From UBA8752 sp040261275 (GTDB lineage: Bacteria > Bacteroidota > Bacteroidia > Flavobacteriales_D > Sanyastnellaceae): 64,000 nt of DNA. The notes below the pieces were generated by a model. The model was not told the DNA's origin and searched no databases. It saw only the letters and a list, made by a program, of their open reading frames with translations. Position 1 is the stretch's first letter. Each line of letters opens with the position of its first letter. The stretch covers positions 67,174 through 131,173 of the forward strand of contig JBDQOI010000001.1 in the NCBI GenBank assembly GCA_040261275.1, read 5' to 3'. Made by a program: the position numbers and the translations under genes. Of the stretch, positions 54,601 to 62,218 are shown in pieces.

Positions 54601-54882
54601 GGCGGGATTGCTCGCCACTTCCGTGGAAAGAATGAGTCCCGCCTCAATGGGAAACTCATCCAAACTGAACCCCGTGATTTGACCAATTTGTAATGTGCTT
54701 CCTGTGAATTGCACATTGGTGGCCTCTACTCCTGACCCGAGTAGCACATCGTTGACATATTCATCGGGCGTCAGGGTGCCATCCACCTCGAGTTGGGCGC
54801 TCAACGAAGTGCCCAACATGGCCATCCACAGAAATGTCCCAAACCTCTTGGCGGCGGGTATCGAAAGCACGTGCCTTTCCAT
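51682..54882 (-). CDS. Large secreted protein: choice-of-anchor L domain, Ig/PKD-like repeats, T9SS type B (gliding motility) C-terminal domain
   Basis: 1066 residues. A signal peptide (LGTSLSAQ) is followed by a choice-of-anchor L domain (DEYVNDVLLGSGVEATNVQF ... FNYVFGSDEYLGW, about 35-280), a Calx-beta-like segment (about 300-400), six or more Ig/SprB-like repeats of about 90 residues with alternating CN/CG motifs, a PKD domain (FQWDFGDGATS) and the T9SS type B domain (YIPSAFTPNNDGINDAF ... IYNRWGDWVFHS). Such proteins are exported by T9SS and anchored on or released from the surface as adhesins. A TACCTTCG box lies 25 bases before the ATG. It follows the sigma factor gene beyond a terminator. 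Confidence 0.88.
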   Translation of the reverse strand: MERHVLSIPAAKRFGTFLWMAMLGTSLSAQLEVDGTLTPDEYVNDVLLGSGVEATNVQFTGSTLQIGQITGFSLDEFPIEAGLILSTEVASNPANIETGCADDFIDDGMEVSGDTDLLNIANSVPPLIGQNFTVSSVNDVCAIEFDFVATGDTVRFNYVFGSDEYLGWVNSQYNDIFGFFLSGPGINGPYADNAINLAEVPDTDPQLAITISSVNDVTNSAYYIDNPAPHDILCQNGYTTRLTAESEVECGATYHIRLAIADGSDPALESFVILESGSFESNAVVDIALDIDVGADIVNDPPVMYEDCGEAIMVFTRPLETNLAVEESIEIVYSGSAEYGVDYTAMPLTVIFPPGIETQEFSIVADLDGVDEGVETVQMEILNLAACNGGGLTSYFEFDINDTAEPLQVDGFNTSLCVGDSVTLVPTITGGYGNFIFDWSCNPGQDTVAYNFVPDTPGLYPCVLTVSDTCGMPADDGTFEVDVVEYPPITVDIGSDLLLPCNGFQTVFSDVGGGNPGTTGYTYTWTDENGQLLFSWTNTSLDVSTWMGVSSVTLTVEDECGLTGSATINVDVDVPDMIIDLDPAYDVSCNVPFSITPTVNGGQAPYNFSWTEGFSFLGFNSTLDWTTDEDMVVSLNVSDACGQNVELTTDIVVVSPPVNVSFDDTYVGPCTEQFVLTPTVSGGSGVYTYEWFQNFNLVGSNDSYTYTDGLPASFTVEVTDNCQGTGSASTSVTIDNPPLEIGLPDSIYASCVDNTVIAVDIISGAGDYIYEWTLGGVPYGGNDAQITVQSFVSTPIGVEVLDGCGGENETASLLVIPDVPMTLEVSADTTVCRGTTVALTAVATGGEEGFVYEWPTISAYGEYQSVEPNTSATYPVEVTDICGQSLTESVTVGVQYIYSDFLTSYLSDTRVEFIATPDPPCSTCDFQWDFGDGATSDVPSPIHEYDGINDYYAQLTVTNPLGCTDSAYTLIEGPVLIYIPSAFTPNNDGINDAFQVVISDLVSYELTIYNRWGDWVFHSTDPEDVWVGNVKGGDHYAPEGLYSYRIIWKGARTDSEELLGTFELMR

Positions 54883-54907
54883 GATTTACCTCAGTTCTGG
54901 TGTTACT

Positions 54908-54915
54908 CGAAGGTA
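54908..54915 (-). promoter_or_regulatory. -7 box TACCTTCG of the type B T9SS cargo gene
   Basis: Two mismatches-or-less match to TAnnTTTG (TACCTTCG), 25 bases before the ATG; it lies just past the sigma-factor terminator. Confidence 0.35.
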
Positions 54916-54924
54916 AGACAACGA

Positions 54925-54956
54925 AAAAGGCGAAAGGTTGCGTCCCTTTCGCCTTT
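54925..54956 (-). terminator. Terminator after the ECF sigma factor gene
   Basis: AAAAGGCGAAAGG and CCTTTCGCCTTTT pair around a 6-base loop with T-runs on both sides; 32 bases past the stop at 54988. Confidence 0.8.
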
Positions 54957-54987
54957 TCAAACGACATTGATTTGAACAGAGCCTGAA

Positions 54988-55497
54988 TCAGTTCACGGCA
55001 AACTCGGAGAGTTCTTCGCGAAGGCGCTTCCGAGCGTGGAAGATGCGGCTCTTGACCGTCCCCATGGGAATTCCCAATTCCTCGGCAATCTCATCGTAGT
55101 GAAATCCATCGAGAAACATGGAAAATGGACGGCGGAAATCGTACTTCAACCGGGAAATGGCGGACTGGATGTCGTCAATGTTGATGAGCGAGGTCACCGA
55201 ATCGTGGTGGTAGTCCTGATTGGAGTTCAAAAAGAACTGGTTCTCAGTCTGGTCGACGATGGTATTCTGGAAACGCTTCCGCTTGTAGTTGTTGATGAAG
55301 ATGTTGCGCATGATCGTGTACAACCACCCTTTGATGTTCGTACCCTCCTTGAAATTGTTCTTGTAGCGCAACGCTTTGACAAATGTCTCCTGAACCAGAT
55401 CATTGGCATCTTCCCTGTCTCGGGTGAAGCCCAAGGCGAAACCGGACAGAAAACTCTCGTGAGAAACCAAAAGGTTGTTGAACTCGATAGTGGACAT
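54988..55497 (-). CDS. ECF-type RNA polymerase sigma factor
   Basis: 169 residues. Sigma region 2 (ALGFTRDREDANDLVQETFVKAL ... GWLYTIMRNIFINNYKR) and region 4 (HYDEIAEELGIPMGTVKSRIFHARKRLREEL) are complete. ATG 55497 gives the compact N-terminus; an ATG 7 codons upstream is possible. A 17-bp inverted repeat sits in the promoter region and a terminator follows, so the gene is monocistronic. It lies on the same strand as, and 285 bases downstream of, the MerR-B12 regulator gene, an arrangement like LitR-LitS light-response pairs. No anti-sigma factor gene is adjacent. Confidence 0.92.
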   Translation of the reverse strand: MSTIEFNNLLVSHESFLSGFALGFTRDREDANDLVQETFVKALRYKNNFKEGTNIKGWLYTIMRNIFINNYKRKRFQNTIVDQTENQFFLNSNQDYHHDSVTSLINIDDIQSAISRLKYDFRRPFSMFLDGFHYDEIAEELGIPMGTVKSRIFHARKRLREELSEFAVN

Positions 55498-55520
55498 ATG
55501 TTCAATGTTGTGATCCAAAG

Positions 55521-55537
55521 ATTAGACAAAATCTAAT
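55521..55537. promoter_or_regulatory. 17-bp perfect inverted repeat in the sigma factor promoter region
   Basis: ATTAGACAAAATCTAAT (6-5-6), 23 bases before the ATG at 55497 and overlapping the most likely -7 region (ATCTTTG just downstream). It is a strong operator candidate, for example for the neighbouring MerR regulator. The rest of the 285-base gap shows a C/G-rich imperfect hairpin near 55651-55685 and nothing else I can name. Confidence 0.45.
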
Positions 55538-55782
55538 TGCGGCCAAATTCCTGTTCAACTTTTTTGAAATTTTGATTAACAAACTGGGCTTTTTGCAGGG
55601 ATAGCAGGCGGATTGTTCAGCTTCTAAAGCGCAAGACAGAACAAACACCTTCCCTCTCACCCTGTACATTGACATGTGAGGGGGAGGTGCACAGAGACGT
55701 GGAGGTTTCCCCTGGATTGGGTTAAACGCTCTGATCTCTACTGTAAGATTTGGGAACCGTGGAGTTCTCCGCGCCAGCGACT

Positions 55783-56682
55783 TCAGGTGCTCAACAGTGC
55801 CCCGATCAATGACTGCCCGTCTGGATGGAGCAGCAATCGTGGGTCTGGGCTCTCGACGCCGGCGAAGACCCGGCCTGCAAAGTGGAACGACAACTGGGTC
55901 CCGGAGACCTCACGCAACACCCGACGCAAGTAGTCTGACACCCCATTCTCAGCTGGGAAGGTGGTACAATACGCCACACATTTGAGATTGGGGAATTGCG
56001 GTGCCATCTGGACCAAGTCTTCCAGTGGAACGGACTGACCGAGGAACAAGCTCTTGTACCCTGCCTTCCGCAGTAAATAGTGCACCATCAGCAGACTGAT
56101 GTCATGGATTTCCCTTTCGGGCAGGAAGAGCGCAAAAACTTCGTCTTCGTATGCAGCATCCACTGGAGGCAATTCATCCACCGCCCTGAAGAGCCGTTGA
56201 CGAATGAGGTTGCTCACAAAGTGCTCGTGTGCTGGACAAATGGCACTTGTCAGCCACAACATTCCGATTTGCCCCATGAAGGGCAGATACAGACGAAGCA
56301 GCAAATCGCTGAATCCCGCTTGGGATTCGTAGGTACTCGATACACTGCGAAACAGCTGCTCATCGAAATTGAGCATGCTGATCTTCAGCATTCCCAGCCA
56401 GTGGTCTTCGCTGGTCGAGGCCGTCCCCAGTGACCGGATCGCGGCCTGGACGTCGGCCTTCCCCATGGAAGCAATCTGCGAAATCTTGTGGCCGTTCTGG
56501 TTGAGCAGACTGACGTTCAGCAAATGCTTGAGGTCTTCCGATGTGTAGAACCGAATGTTCGTGGAGGTGCGCCGTGGGGATAGCAGGCCATAACGCTGCT
56601 CCCAAGCGCGGATGGTGTGCGCTTTGATGCCCGTGAAATGTTCGAGATCCTTGATGGAAAATTCCTGCACTACTGCGGTCAC
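55783..56682 (-). CDS. MerR family regulator with cobalamin-binding domain, CarH/LitR-like
   Basis: 299 residues from a GTG. The MerR winged helix (FSIKDLEHFTGIKAHTIRAWEQRYGL, 8-33) is followed by a helical bundle (about 90-170) and a B12-binding Rossmann domain (about 180-290). Trp143 and Glu153-His154 form the W-x9-EH motif that lines the adenosyl ligand in CarH photoreceptors, and His193 (REIHDIS) is the expected lower cobalt ligand, though the usual HxxG Gly is Ser. In CarH/LitR, adenosylcobalamin binding drives tetramer formation and repression, and light releases it. Targets there are carotenoid genes; none are in this window, but an ECF sigma factor gene is next on the same strand. Confidence 0.88.
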   Translation of the reverse strand: MTAVVQEFSIKDLEHFTGIKAHTIRAWEQRYGLLSPRRTSTNIRFYTSEDLKHLLNVSLLNQNGHKISQIASMGKADVQAAIRSLGTASTSEDHWLGMLKISMLNFDEQLFRSVSSTYESQAGFSDLLLRLYLPFMGQIGMLWLTSAICPAHEHFVSNLIRQRLFRAVDELPPVDAAYEDEVFALFLPEREIHDISLLMVHYLLRKAGYKSLFLGQSVPLEDLVQMAPQFPNLKCVAYCTTFPAENGVSDYLRRVLREVSGTQLSFHFAGRVFAGVESPDPRLLLHPDGQSLIGALLST

Positions 56683-56736
56683 ATTATGTCAAACACCCGG
56701 TCGGACCGTTTGTTCGGATAAAGATGTCACCGCCAT

Positions 56737-56744
56737 TAGTTTTG
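56737..56744 (+). promoter_or_regulatory. -7 box TAGTTTTG of the GlmU-like gene
   Basis: Perfect TAnnTTTG, 23 bases before the ATG at 56768; TTG lies 24 bases further upstream, slightly wide. It lies in the 85-base divergent gap with the MerR gene. Confidence 0.5.
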
Positions 56745-56767
56745 GCAGGCCCCCAGACCACCTCCCT

Positions 56768-57907
56768 ATGCCCGCAATCCACCTTCTTGAAGACAACGGC
56801 TGCGTCGCCCTGCACCCTTTCCACCATTTGGATGGTGCGGGCAGCATTCGAATGGGAGCCTTCACGCAAGCGGATCGCTGGTCATTTGTGGAGGAGCAGT
56901 GCGCCGGAAAAATGCCGGAAACCAACAAGGCACTCAAGATCAATGCCCGCTGGGTACCCAATGAAAAGACCGCTGCTGCACTTTTGACGCTCCGGGAAGG
57001 AGAGTCGCTGTATCATGATGATGTTTTCCTCGCACATTGGGAGGATTCAACCGAGACCGTCAGGAAAAAGTCACTGGGCGACCCGCCCTTTCTCCTCTCC
57101 CACGCCAATCAGCTGTTCACCGAGCTCCACGTTCAATTGCCCGCTGACCGTATGGACCTGAACCGTCAGTGGGACCTGCAATGGGAGCCAGAACTGCCGC
57201 ACACCCTCATTTTTGGTGATGCCTCCGAACTCGGGGTATCCAAGGGCGCCTTGGTCAGAGCAGCTTCCATCAATACCGAGGAGGGAATGGTGGTCATTGG
57301 CCCTGATGCCGTCGTTGAACCCGGAGTCCACCTCAAAGGGCCTTTGGTCATTGGGGCGGCTTCCACGGTTCGAATGGGTGCCCGAATTACAGGTCCATCG
57401 GTTATTGGTCCCCACTGCAAAGTCGGGGGAGAGATCTCCAATGTCAGCTTTCAAGGATGGGCCAACAAGGCGCATGATGGATTTTTAGGGAACAGCGTCA
57501 TTGGACGCTGGTGCAACCTCGGCGCCGGCACGGAATCCAGCAACCTGAAGAACACCTACGGGGAGGTCAAGCAATGGAATCAGGAATCCGGCACCCTGGA
57601 AGGCACCGGGTTGCAATTCTGTGGACTGCTCATGGGTGACCACAGCAAGTGCGGTATTGGCACGACGTTCAATACCGGAACAGTAGTGGATCCGGCCTGT
57701 GCCATTTTCGATTCGGGATTCCCACCCAAGCACCTCCCCCCCTTCAGTTGGTTTAACGCACGCACCGAGGAGATGCAGATCCAATCCTTGGACCGGATGC
57801 TGAATACTGCAGCCAAGGTGATGGGGCGTCGAGGGGTGACAATGTCCGAAGCCCAACGCGACAACCTGACACGTTTGTACCATGAGCGCCTCCCACCGGG
57901 AAGTTGA
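56768..57907 (+). CDS. GlmU-like sugar-nucleotidyltransferase/acyltransferase family protein
   Basis: 379 residues. It belongs to the alternative GlmU family common in Bacteroidota: a short, divergent nucleotidyltransferase-like N-terminus (about 1-160) and a left-handed beta-helix (about 165-335) with hexapeptide repeats such as VVIGPDAVVEPGVHLKGPLVIG and the SNLKNTYGEV stretch. It may make UDP-GlcNAc or a related sugar nucleotide for the cell wall; the classic GlmU pyrophosphorylase motif is not visible. ATG 56768 is chosen because the family N-terminus (IHLLEDNG) begins there and a -7 box lies just upstream. Confidence 0.8.
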   Translation: MPAIHLLEDNGCVALHPFHHLDGAGSIRMGAFTQADRWSFVEEQCAGKMPETNKALKINARWVPNEKTAAALLTLREGESLYHDDVFLAHWEDSTETVRKKSLGDPPFLLSHANQLFTELHVQLPADRMDLNRQWDLQWEPELPHTLIFGDASELGVSKGALVRAASINTEEGMVVIGPDAVVEPGVHLKGPLVIGAASTVRMGARITGPSVIGPHCKVGGEISNVSFQGWANKAHDGFLGNSVIGRWCNLGAGTESSNLKNTYGEVKQWNQESGTLEGTGLQFCGLLMGDHSKCGIGTTFNTGTVVDPACAIFDSGFPPKHLPPFSWFNARTEEMQIQSLDRMLNTAAKVMGRRGVTMSEAQRDNLTRLYHERLPPGS

Positions 57908-57973
57908 CCTGCCAACTTGACCCTTTCCAGGCCCATTCATCCCCATGGCTTGATTTATGACTTTCAGAAACCG

Positions 57974-60424
57974 ATGCAAGAAGAAAGAACGTTTCCCCTC
58001 CTTTTGAATGAGGAATCCGAGGACCACGTCACCATTCCCCTGCTGAGTTCAGAGGATGAGGCGGCCATGGAGCGTGAGGACACGCCGGAAGCCCTGCCGA
58101 TTCTCCCATTGAGAAACACAGTTTTGTTCCCCGGCGTGGTGCTTCCCATCAATGTGGGCAGGGATCAAAGCCTTGAGCTGCTCAAAGCGGCGCACAAAGG
58201 TGGACATGACATCGGTGTCATGACGCAGGAGGATAGCGAGGTCGAGAATCCGGAAGGCGGAGACCTGCACGATGTGGGAACCGTCGCGCGCATCGTAAAA
58301 ATGCTGCGCATGCCCGACGGCTCCAATACCGTCATCATCCAGGGAAAGCGCCGCTGTCGAATGGGTGAGGTCCTGGAAACCGAGCCCTATCTGCGGGCCC
58401 GGGTGAGTCCCTTTCCCGACACGGAGGATCCGTGGGATGACACCGAGCGGGAGGCCATGCAGCAAAGCCTGCAGGAAATGAGCATGGACGTCATCCAGAA
58501 CAGTCCCAACATTCCCTCCGAGGCGGCCATCGCCATCAAGAACATTGATTCCCTGCGCTTTCTGGTGCACTTCATCGCGTCCAATATGAATGCCGAGAAG
58601 CAGCAGAAGCAGGACCTGCTGCAGATTCCCGGTTTGAGGGGTCGCGTGGAGAAGGTCATGGAGTTGCTCGGCGAGGAGCTGAAGGTGCTGGAGCTCAAGC
58701 ACGACATCCAAAGTCGGGTCAAAACGGACATCGAGAAGCAGCAGCGCGAATTCTTCCTGCACCAGCAGATGAAGCAGATTCAGGAAGAGTTGGGATCGGA
58801 TCCGCACAAGGAGGACATCGCCGGAAAAAAGGCCCGAGCCGGGACCAAGGACTGGCCGGAGAAGGTGGCCGAGACTTTTGCAAAGGAAATCGGCAAGCTC
58901 GAGCGCATGAACACGCAGAGTGCCGAATACAGTGTGCAGTCCAATTACCTGGACCTCCTGCTCGACCTTCCGTGGAACATCACTTCCGAGGACAACTTCG
59001 ACCTTGCCCATGCCCAGGAGATCTTGGACGAAGACCACTACGGATTAGAAAAGGTAAAGGAGCGCATCATTGAGCACTTGGCCGTCCTCAAGCTCAAAGG
59101 CGACATGAAATCGCCCATCATCTGCCTTTACGGTCCTCCGGGGGTTGGAAAGACTTCCCTGGGCAAGTCCATCGCCAAGGCACTGGGCCGCGAATACGTG
59201 CGAATGTCGCTGGGCGGCATGCGGGACGAAGCGGAGATCCGCGGCCACCGCAAGACCTACATCGGCGCCATGCCAGGTCGGGTCATTCAGAACCTGAAGA
59301 AATCCGGAACCTCCAACCCCTTGTTCGTCCTTGACGAGATTGACAAGCTGAGCCGAGACCTTCACGGCGACCCCTCCTCGGCCATGCTCGAGGTGCTGGA
59401 TCCGGAGCAGAACAGCACTTTCTACGACAACTACCTCGAACTGGACTACGATTTGTCCAAGGTCATGTTCCTCGCCACCTCCAATTCATTGGCCACCATT
59501 CAGCCCGCCTTGCGCGACAGGATGGAAATCATCGAGGTATCGGGCTACACGGTGGAAGAAAAAGTGCAAATCGCGCTGCGACACTTGATTCGAAAGCACG
59601 TAGCCGAGACCGGCATCACGGCGGAACAGGTCGAAATCCCGGAAGAGACATTGGAAAGGATCTGCGCGGAATACACCAACGAGAGCGGAGTCCGCGGCCT
59701 GGACAAGCGCATCGCCAAGGTGGTAAGGCACCGCGCCGTGCAAATCGCGATGGACATCCCACACGACATCCGCATCGCACCGGAAGAGCTCACCGACATC
59801 CTCGGCCCTTCCCACGAGAAGGAGCGCTACGAGGGCAATGATGTGGCGGGCGTGGTCACCGGGCTGGCCTGGACGCCCGCCGGTGGAGATATCCTCTTCA
59901 TCGAGACGAGCATAGTGAAGGGCAAGGGTAAATTGACTTTGACGGGAAATCTCGGAGATGTGATGAAGGAAAGCGCCGTCATTGCCCTGCAGTACCTCAA
60001 GGCCCATGCGGAAGAGCTGGGCCTGGACCCCAAGGTGTTTGATACCTGGGACGTTCACGTCCACGTGCCGGCTGGTGCGATTCCCAAGGATGGTCCTTCG
60101 GCCGGCATCACCATGCTGACGGCCCTGGCCTCCATCTTCACCCAACGGAAGGTCCGCAAGTTCCTGGCGATGACCGGAGAAATTACGCTCCGGGGCCAAG
60201 TGCTGCCCGTTGGTGGAATCAAGGAGAAATTGCTCGCCGCCCGCCGGGCAGGCATCAAGGAAATTGTGCTGTGCGAAGCCAACCGCAAACACGTAGAGGA
60301 CATCCAGGCACGATACCTCAGCGGATTGCGTTTCCACTATGTGACGACGATGACCGAAGTGGTGGAGCGCGCTCTGCTCAAGGAAAAAGTAGACGCCCCG
60401 CTCCAGATCCTCCCCAGCGCATGA
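57974..60424 (+). CDS. lon: ATP-dependent protease Lon
   Basis: 816 residues. An N-terminal substrate-binding LON domain (about 40-235, LPILPLRNTVLFPG), a coiled-coil segment, an AAA+ ATPase (Walker A GPPGVGKTS at 387) and a C-terminal Ser-Lys protease domain (Ser709 in KDGPSAGI; Lys in the following PVGGIKEKLLAARRAG) are in the usual order. It degrades damaged and some regulatory proteins in the cytosol. ATG 57974 is preferred; 19 more in-frame codons upstream do not resemble the family. The stop overlaps the porQ start (ATGA). Confidence 0.97.
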   Translation: MQEERTFPLLLNEESEDHVTIPLLSSEDEAAMEREDTPEALPILPLRNTVLFPGVVLPINVGRDQSLELLKAAHKGGHDIGVMTQEDSEVENPEGGDLHDVGTVARIVKMLRMPDGSNTVIIQGKRRCRMGEVLETEPYLRARVSPFPDTEDPWDDTEREAMQQSLQEMSMDVIQNSPNIPSEAAIAIKNIDSLRFLVHFIASNMNAEKQQKQDLLQIPGLRGRVEKVMELLGEELKVLELKHDIQSRVKTDIEKQQREFFLHQQMKQIQEELGSDPHKEDIAGKKARAGTKDWPEKVAETFAKEIGKLERMNTQSAEYSVQSNYLDLLLDLPWNITSEDNFDLAHAQEILDEDHYGLEKVKERIIEHLAVLKLKGDMKSPIICLYGPPGVGKTSLGKSIAKALGREYVRMSLGGMRDEAEIRGHRKTYIGAMPGRVIQNLKKSGTSNPLFVLDEIDKLSRDLHGDPSSAMLEVLDPEQNSTFYDNYLELDYDLSKVMFLATSNSLATIQPALRDRMEIIEVSGYTVEEKVQIALRHLIRKHVAETGITAEQVEIPEETLERICAEYTNESGVRGLDKRIAKVVRHRAVQIAMDIPHDIRIAPEELTDILGPSHEKERYEGNDVAGVVTGLAWTPAGGDILFIETSIVKGKGKLTLTGNLGDVMKESAVIALQYLKAHAEELGLDPKVFDTWDVHVHVPAGAIPKDGPSAGITMLTALASIFTQRKVRKFLAMTGEITLRGQVLPVGGIKEKLLAARRAGIKEIVLCEANRKHVEDIQARYLSGLRFHYVTTMTEVVERALLKEKVDAPLQILPSA

Positions 60425-61467
60425 GTCGCCATTGCCCATTCTCTCCCTGTTTTTGGGTGGTCACCATCCTGTTGCTCGTGGGTAAGGACTCGCTTTCCCA
60501 ATCCGTCCCAAGGCCCGGCCTGCTGGACCTTCCCCTTTCGGCGCGTTTTGCGGGGTCTGGGGAGAGCATGGGCGCACCACTTCAGGCAGAGTTGGGAGAT
60601 GTTCTGGGACAGGCTTCCCTGCTGGACTCTGCGCATGCCGGTCAATTGCACCTCGCCTACATGGACTACTTCGCTGGCACCTCCATGGCTTCGGCGTTGT
60701 ATGCCCACCGTCCAGACGGTCGGCGCTGGCTTTGGCATGTGGGACTGCGAAACCTCGGCTACGGCTCCTTCACTGGACGCGACCCCGTGGGTGTGGAAAC
60801 CGGCAGTTTCAATGCTTCGGATGTAGCATGGGTCGGGGGAGTCAGCCTTCCCTTGGACAGCAACCTGACCGTAGCCGTTTCCACGTGGGTGGGACAGAGC
60901 GGACTGGCTGAAAGGCGGTCCGCCTTTGCGCAAATGGACGTTTCCGCCAATTACCAGAGGACAGACCGAAGGTTGAGGCTCGCATTACACTGGCGACCCT
61001 GGGGCGGGATGCAGTCTCGCAACGCGTCCGGCCCCGATGGTCGGTTTGCTTCCGACATGAGGCTATCGCTGACCAAAGGGTTTGAGAATGCCCCCTTCAT
61101 CTTCTACGCCACATTCGATGAGATGCAGATGTGGGACCTCGCTCCGGAGGGATATTACGATGACACCATAGACCCCTTGACAGGAGACACCCTATCCAAT
61201 GGCACCTGGGCATTTGGGGACCGATTGCTTCGACATCTCGCCATCGGAACCGGTTTGCAGTTGGGCGAGAACATGGCGTTCAGGTTCGGCTACCACCACC
61301 GTCGAAGGCAGGAATTGCGGCTGTCAGGAGCGCCGGGCACAGCCGGCTTTGCGTGGGGCTTGGATTTCAAGGTGAAACGCTTCCATCTCTCTGTGGCAAG
61401 AAATACTTACCACACTGCGGGTGCGTCGACCCACCTCTCCCTTCGAACCCGGTTGACCGACCACTGA
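60421..61467 (+). CDS. porQ: Type IX secretion system protein PorQ
   Basis: 348 residues with a signal peptide (VVTILLLVGKDSLSQ) and an outer-membrane beta-barrel pattern of the PorV/PorQ/FadL type. Characteristic PorQ stretches are HLAYMDYFAGTSMASALYA, NLGYGSFTGRD, GSFNASD, the RHLAIGTG and RFGYHHRRRQELRL motifs, and a final HTAGASTHLSL. PorQ works with PorZ/PorU/PorV in the attachment complex that processes T9SS cargo at the cell surface, which fits the several T9SS cargo genes here. The ATG overlaps the lon stop as ATGA. Confidence 0.9.
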   Translation: MSRHCPFSPCFWVVTILLLVGKDSLSQSVPRPGLLDLPLSARFAGSGESMGAPLQAELGDVLGQASLLDSAHAGQLHLAYMDYFAGTSMASALYAHRPDGRRWLWHVGLRNLGYGSFTGRDPVGVETGSFNASDVAWVGGVSLPLDSNLTVAVSTWVGQSGLAERRSAFAQMDVSANYQRTDRRLRLALHWRPWGGMQSRNASGPDGRFASDMRLSLTKGFENAPFIFYATFDEMQMWDLAPEGYYDDTIDPLTGDTLSNGTWAFGDRLLRHLAIGTGLQLGENMAFRFGYHHRRRQELRLSGAPGTAGFAWGLDFKVKRFHLSVARNTYHTAGASTHLSLRTRLTDH

Positions 61468-61528
61468 TCCACTGCACTTGCCCTCGGTACTTGCTAACTT
61501 CGGAACGGCGAATACGACCGTACACTGC

Positions 61529-62218
61529 ATGAAACGCATCAGCATAGCCATCGACGGACTGAGTGCCTCTGGAAAGAGTACCCTGGCGCAAGGGCTGGCC
61601 AGAGCGTTGAACTACATCTACATAGACACCGGAGCGATGTACCGAGCGGTGACCTTGTTCGCCTTGCGGGAGAAGCTGGTCAACCGAGAGGGGCGTCTGG
61701 ACGAGGAGGCCATGAAATTGGCCCTTCCCCGGGTATATCTGACCTTTCGTTTCAACCCCAGCTCGGGCAGAAGCGAAGTCTGCCTCAACGGAAGGAACGT
61801 CGAGAAAGAAATCCGCAGCCATGAGGTGTCCCGTCATGTCAGTGTGGTCGCGAAAATGCCGGAAGTCCGTGAGAAGCTTGTGCGCGCTCAAAGACGGATG
61901 GGCGAAATGAAGGGGGTGGTCATGGACGGACGTGACATCGGCACCGTCGTGCTTCCCGACGCCGAATTGAAGTTCTTCATGACGGCGAGCATGGAGGCCC
62001 GTGGGAAGCGCCGGTACCTCGAAATGCAACGCAAGGGGCGGAACGTCAGCCTCGATGAGGTCGTGGAGAATCTCGGAAGCCGTGACCGCATCGACAGCAC
62101 CCGTGACCATAGCCCCCTCGTTCAAGCGGAGGATGCCATCGTAATTGACAACAGTGACCTTTCCATCGAAGAGCAATTCGACCACATGATGGCCTGCGTC
62201 AAGCAAGCCGTTCAATGA
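61529..62218 (+). CDS. cmk: Cytidylate kinase
   Basis: 229 residues. It phosphorylates CMP/dCMP with ATP. The P-loop GLSASGKST (10-18), YIDTGAMYRAVT, MDGRDIGTVVLPDAELKFFMTAS and the C-terminal lid segment RDRIDSTRDHSPL are all present. ATG 61529 gives the family N-terminus KRISIAIDG; the frame extends upstream without similarity. A TAACTTCG box lies 26 bases upstream. Its stop overlaps the GH3 gene start (ATGA). Next to porQ, which is a common neighbour in Bacteroidota. Confidence 0.96.
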   Translation: MKRISIAIDGLSASGKSTLAQGLARALNYIYIDTGAMYRAVTLFALREKLVNREGRLDEEAMKLALPRVYLTFRFNPSSGRSEVCLNGRNVEKEIRSHEVSRHVSVVAKMPEVREKLVRAQRRMGEMKGVVMDGRDIGTVVLPDAELKFFMTASMEARGKRRYLEMQRKGRNVSLDEVVENLGSRDRIDSTRDHSPLVQAEDAIVIDNSDLSIEEQFDHMMACVKQAVQ

